Part shown: positions 60,882 through 64,000 of the stretch, piece by piece
How the letters are laid out: the number at the start of each line of letters is the position of its first letter
Position numbering within the stretch: the first letter of the stretch is position 1
Assembly: GCF_014641595.1 (NCBI RefSeq)
Contig: NZ_BMIA01000001.1
Coordinates: forward strand, 2,418,426-2,482,425
Origin: Dyadobacter endophyticus
Lineage (GTDB): Bacteria; Bacteroidota; Bacteroidia; Cytophagales; Spirosomataceae
Length of the DNA: 64,000 bases
Direction: 5' to 3'
Program-made: the position numbers and the translations under genes
The notes under the pieces: model-generated
Told to the model about the DNA's origin: nothing
The model's input: the letters and a program-made list of their open reading frames with translations, nothing else
The model's database searches: none

Positions 60882-63800
60882 CTATTCTAATATTTGCTGC
60901 GATGCCTGCCTCCTGCGGTATTCGGTTGGCAGCACCTGATATTCGTCTTTGAAGAGTTTGGCGAAGTACTTAGGGTTGTTGAACCCCACCTGGTAGGCGA
61001 TCTCTGAAACTGTCAGCTGGCTCTTTTCAAGCAGCGTGGCCGCCCTGCGGATACGGATAATGCGGATGAACTCGATAGGCGTCTTGCCAGTCAGCGAAAG
61101 TACTTTTTTATACAAATAAACCCGGCTCATCGACATCGCGTCACTCAATTGCTCCACCGTGTATTCGGCATTGGCCAGGTTCTCCTCCACCACCTTCACG
61201 GCGCTGTTCACGAACTGTTCGTCCATCGATCGCACCGCCACGTCGGTCGGGCGGATCTCTACGTGCTGCTGGAACTGCTTCTGCAACTGCTCGCGCTGCA
61301 AGATCAGGTTCGCGATCCTGACCCTTAAAATATCCAGTCTGAAAGGCTTGGTGACATAGGCATCCGCGCCGGTCTGATAGCCCTGCAATTGCTGCTCTTC
61401 TTCCGCACGTGCGGTGAGGAGCACCACAGGAATGTGGGAAACGCGCCGGTCGGTTTTGATCGTCCGGCAAAGCTCGGTCCCGTCCATTTCCGGCATCATC
61501 ACGTCGCTCACGATCAGGTCCGGAATATGTTCCAGGGTCATATCGAGGCCGGCCCTGCCATTAGCGGCTTCCAGCACCCGGTATTCTTTCTGAAATACTT
61601 CTTTGAGATACTCCCTGAACTCGTCGTTATCCTCTACGAGCAGGATCAGAGGCTTTTCCTTGCCCGCTTTTTCGTCGTAAAGGTCGACATCGATGGGGGC
61701 AGCGTCCACCGGCATTGCGTCGGCTTCCTGCACGGGCACCACACGCGCAAGGCGCTCACGCAGGGGAACCGTCACGGTAAATGTGCTGCCCTTGCCTACC
61801 TCACTTTCGAGATCGATGGTACCTCCGTGCATTTTGATAAACTCTCCTGCAATGGAAAGCCCGATACCGCTCCCCTGGTTGATCATGTGTCCCGGCGTAG
61901 GGTGCTGGTAAAAACGTTCGAATACTTTCTGCTGCGCTTCCGGCGGAATGCCTATGCCGGAGTCTTCCACACTTATCTCCAGAGCCTCCCCGCCCTCCTG
62001 CCCTACCGTCCGGAGCCGCACCGTTACCTCGCCGTTTTCGGGCGTGAACTTGAATGCATTGGACAGCAGGTTGTACATCACTTTCGATAATTTATCCTGG
62101 TCGAAATCGGCGTAGCGCGACTCCACGGCACTTTCGAACCGGTACCGGATATGCTTGTGTTCCGACAGTTCAGAAAACGTCTGGGCGATTTGTCTTACAA
62201 ACTGCACAATATCGCCACGCTCCGGCATAAACCGGGTTTCCTCCACTTCCAGCTTTTTGAAATCGAGCATCTGTGTGACCAGATTGAGCAACCGCTGGGC
62301 GTTACGGTGCACAAGCGAAAGCTGCCGGTGAACGGTATGGTCCGAACGAATGCCCCTCAGCAGGTTTTCGAGCGGGGTGAGCATGAGTGTGAGCGGCGTG
62401 CGGAACTCGTGGCTCACATTGGTAAAAAACCTGATCTTCATCAAATCCAGCTCGTGCATTTGCTGGGCATAATGCCGCTCCTGTTCCAGCTTGAAATTCA
62501 TCCGCTCCCGTTCGATCAATATCCAGCGGGCGATCATCAATGCGGCCGCTATCAACAAAAAATACAGCAGATAGGCCCAGGGCGTCTGCCAGAACGGCGG
62601 TAATATCCTGATTTCCAATCGCCGCTCGGTCGATTCGCCGCCTTCTTTTGTTTTAACCTTAAATGTGTAAGTGCCCGGGTCAAGGTTGGTATAGGTGACG
62701 CGGCGTGTGTTGTCTGCCTCAAACCATTGGTCATTAAAACCCTCCAATCGGTACTGGTAATGGTTTTTTTCGGGATGAAGGAAATTCAAAGCCGCGAATT
62801 CAATCGTGAATACGTTCTGGCTGTGTTCCAGCACAATGCGATCGGTCGTTGAAATAGATTTTTCAAGAACTTGGCTGCCATCCGCGAGCAGACCCGGATG
62901 AATGCTTTTATTAAATATTTGAAAATCAGTCAAAACCACTTTTGCCGCCGTGCGCTCGTCGGTAACGCGTGCGGGATCGAAAATGGAGAAGCCGTTGGCA
63001 CCGCCAAATACCAGTTCGCCCGAATTCAGCCGGAGCGCCGCATTCTCGTTGAAGCCCCGCCCCTGCAAGCCGTCCACCTCGTTGTAGGCCCGGACCTGAA
63101 ATGCAGTTGAAGCGGCAGATGTCGCTTTCCTCCTGGTAACCTGCAAATTCACCATTCCTTTCGGGGTGCCAAGCCATAAGTTCTGCCGGGCGTCGACGAT
63201 CACCGTCAGAATGGAATTGTCGGGCAGCCCGTGGCGGGTGTCGTAAGTCACAAATGCATTCCGCGCGGCATCGTATCGGTTGAGGCCTTCCGAGGTGCCG
63301 ATCCAGATCGTACCCGCATTGTCCTGCGCCAGCGACATCACGGCATCGCTGCTAAGGCTGTTGCGGTCGCCGGCGCGGTAGCTATAATGCACAAAACGGC
63401 CGGTCCGGCGCATCAGCACATCGATACCATTCGCGGTCCCTACCCACAAATTACCCTGCCTGTCTTCCAGCATGGACGAAATGTAATCGGAATTGACGGA
63501 GTTGGGTGCGCGGTTGCGATAATGCCGGAATGTCTTCGCCGACCGGTCAAACAGATCGAGTCCGTCGGCCATGGTACCGACCCACAGCCTCCGGCGCGAA
63601 TCTTCAAATATCTCCCACACGCGGTCGTCTATCAGGCTGGTAGAATCCGCCGGATCGTGCAGATACCGGGTAAATTTCCGGCCATCGAAGCTGTTCAACC
63701 CACCGAAGTAGGTTCCGATCCAGAGCACATCCTGCCGATCGAGGAACAGGCTCACAATCACGTCATTGCTCAGGCTATTGGCGTCGCCCGGCTTGTTTCT

Positions 63801-64000
63801 GAACTGCCGGAAGCTGTTGTTCCTCCGGTCGTAGTAGATCAGCCCCCCGCCATTCGTACCTACCCACAGGTTACCCTTCCGGTCTTCGGCAAACACGTTT
63901 ACATCGTCGAACGGCAGACTCGTCGCATCGCCGGGTAAATGGCGGACGAGCGAAAATTTGAAAATATTCTGATGGTAATTACAAAAACCCTGCTTGTAGG
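60882..64000 (-). CDS. Hybrid two-component system regulator (HTCS), 5' end outside window
   Basis: At least 1038 residues; the frame stays open to position 64000, and the codons before the GTG at 63896 continue a propeller blade (SLVRHLPGDATSLPFDDVNVF), so the true start is beyond the edge. Order: propeller repeats (EDRKGNLWVGTNGGGLIYYD and others), Y_Y_Y domain, transmembrane helix (WAYLLYFLLIAAALMIARWI), HisKA with His in NVSHEFRTPL (codon 62409-62411), ATPase (NLLSNAFKFTPENGEV, GSGIGLSI), receiver with Asp in DLIVSDVMMPEMDG (codon 61503-61505), and AraC helix-turn-helix (VSEIAYQVGFNNPKYFAKLFK). It senses glycan fragments in the periplasm and activates the PUL downstream. Confidence 0.93.
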   Translation of the reverse strand, partial: YKQGFCNYHQNIFKFSLVRHLPGDATSLPFDDVNVFAEDRKGNLWVGTNGGGLIYYDRRNNSFRQFRNKPGDANSLSNDVIVSLFLDRQDVLWIGTYFGGLNSFDGRKFTRYLHDPADSTSLIDDRVWEIFEDSRRRLWVGTMADGLDLFDRSAKTFRHYRNRAPNSVNSDYISSMLEDRQGNLWVGTANGIDVLMRRTGRFVHYSYRAGDRNSLSSDAVMSLAQDNAGTIWIGTSEGLNRYDAARNAFVTYDTRHGLPDNSILTVIVDARQNLWLGTPKGMVNLQVTRRKATSAASTAFQVRAYNEVDGLQGRGFNENAALRLNSGELVFGGANGFSIFDPARVTDERTAAKVVLTDFQIFNKSIHPGLLADGSQVLEKSISTTDRIVLEHSQNVFTIEFAALNFLHPEKNHYQYRLEGFNDQWFEADNTRRVTYTNLDPGTYTFKVKTKEGGESTERRLEIRILPPFWQTPWAYLLYFLLIAAALMIARWILIERERMNFKLEQERHYAQQMHELDLMKIRFFTNVSHEFRTPLTLMLTPLENLLRGIRSDHTVHRQLSLVHRNAQRLLNLVTQMLDFKKLEVEETRFMPERGDIVQFVRQIAQTFSELSEHKHIRYRFESAVESRYADFDQDKLSKVMYNLLSNAFKFTPENGEVTVRLRTVGQEGGEALEISVEDSGIGIPPEAQQKVFERFYQHPTPGHMINQGSGIGLSIAGEFIKMHGGTIDLESEVGKGSTFTVTVPLRERLARVVPVQEADAMPVDAAPIDVDLYDEKAGKEKPLILLVEDNDEFREYLKEVFQKEYRVLEAANGRAGLDMTLEHIPDLIVSDVMMPEMDGTELCRTIKTDRRVSHIPVVLLTARAEEEQQLQGYQTGADAYVTKPFRLDILRVRIANLILQREQLQKQFQQHVEIRPTDVAVRSMDEQFVNSAVKVVEENLANAEYTVEQLSDAMSMSRVYLYKKVLSLTGKTPIEFIRIIRIRRAATLLEKSQLTVSEIAYQVGFNNPKYFAKLFKDEYQVLPTEYRRRQASQQILE

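Larger units (their letters stand above)
51890..64000 (-). other. Polysaccharide utilisation locus (PUL)
   Basis: Five same-strand genes in order HTCS, SusC, SusD, glycan-binding surface protein, GH31. The set contains a sensor-regulator, an outer-membrane importer with its binding lipoproteins, and an enzyme. Gaps between susC, susD and the binding protein gene are 42 and 18 bp. The right edge of the HTCS lies outside the window, so further genes could exist there. The only enzyme points to alpha-linked xylose; a complete xyloglucan PUL would also need an endoglucanase, not seen here. Confidence 0.85.

Overview
The window looks like chromosomal DNA of a Bacteroidota bacterium, most likely a Cytophagales/Spirosomaceae member of the Dyadobacter type (taxonomy is inference). 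Supporting signs are two SusC/SusD pairs, a hybrid two-component system (HTCS), two proteins with type IX secretion (T9SS) C-terminal sorting domains, a DUF3078 barrel, PadR-FtsX permease pairing, and several upstream elements matching the Bacteroidota promoter TTTG-N19-TANNTTTG. No rRNA, tRNA, CRISPR array, transposase, integrase or phage module was seen.

Layout. 1-3351: 5' end of an alpha/beta hydrolase, an orphan LytS-type histidine kinase, and a GT1-like glycosyltransferase. 3362-7236: two paralogous S74 (tail-spike chaperone) surface proteins flanking a T9SS-sorted protein. 7539-9798: ThuA-domain protein and di-haem cytochrome c peroxidase. 9894-12500: an AraC regulator and a Bcr/CflA-type efflux pump lying between two gene remnants. 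13092-18749: a surface-polysaccharide patch with five glycosyltransferases, a cupin isomerase homologue that has lost its catalytic HxH motif, and a TIGR04325 methyltransferase. 18756-20471: AlkD, a VOC protein, exported RidA. 20819-25919: a minimal SusC/SusD locus followed by a terminator and two REP-like palindromes. 26251-32063: PadR-FtsX operon, a DoxX-like protein with a Cys-rich tail, a lone ExbD and an unrecognised 387-aa protein. 32415-35102: a frameshifted small membrane protein gene, DUF3078, and a divergent DsbA-family/HxlR pair. 35179-38009: TolB-N/TPR protein, cold-shock protein, desaturase. 38173-42039: propeller sensor kinase convergent with its likely response regulator, which carries a 15-bp tandem repeat at its C-terminus. 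42258-47055: secreted proteins and two paralogues of an unrecognised family. 47351-51869: small enzymes, a TonB-like protein, a Crp/Fnr regulator with an AhpD-like gene, and a PQQ sugar dehydrogenase. 51890-64000: a polysaccharide utilisation locus (PUL) on the minus strand: HTCS, SusC, SusD, glycan-binding surface protein, GH31 alpha-xylosidase-like enzyme.

How it works together. The PUL is a complete sense-import-degrade unit, probably for an alpha-xylose-bearing glycan. The polysaccharide patch probably decorates cell-surface glycans. The DsbA/HxlR pair is a plausible thiol-responsive switch, and the cold-shock/desaturase pair a plausible membrane-adaptation unit. The most novel items are the unknown paralogue pair (44638-47055), the cupin lacking HxH, the repeat-tailed response regulator and a perfect 10-bp-arm palindrome upstream of the PUL susC.
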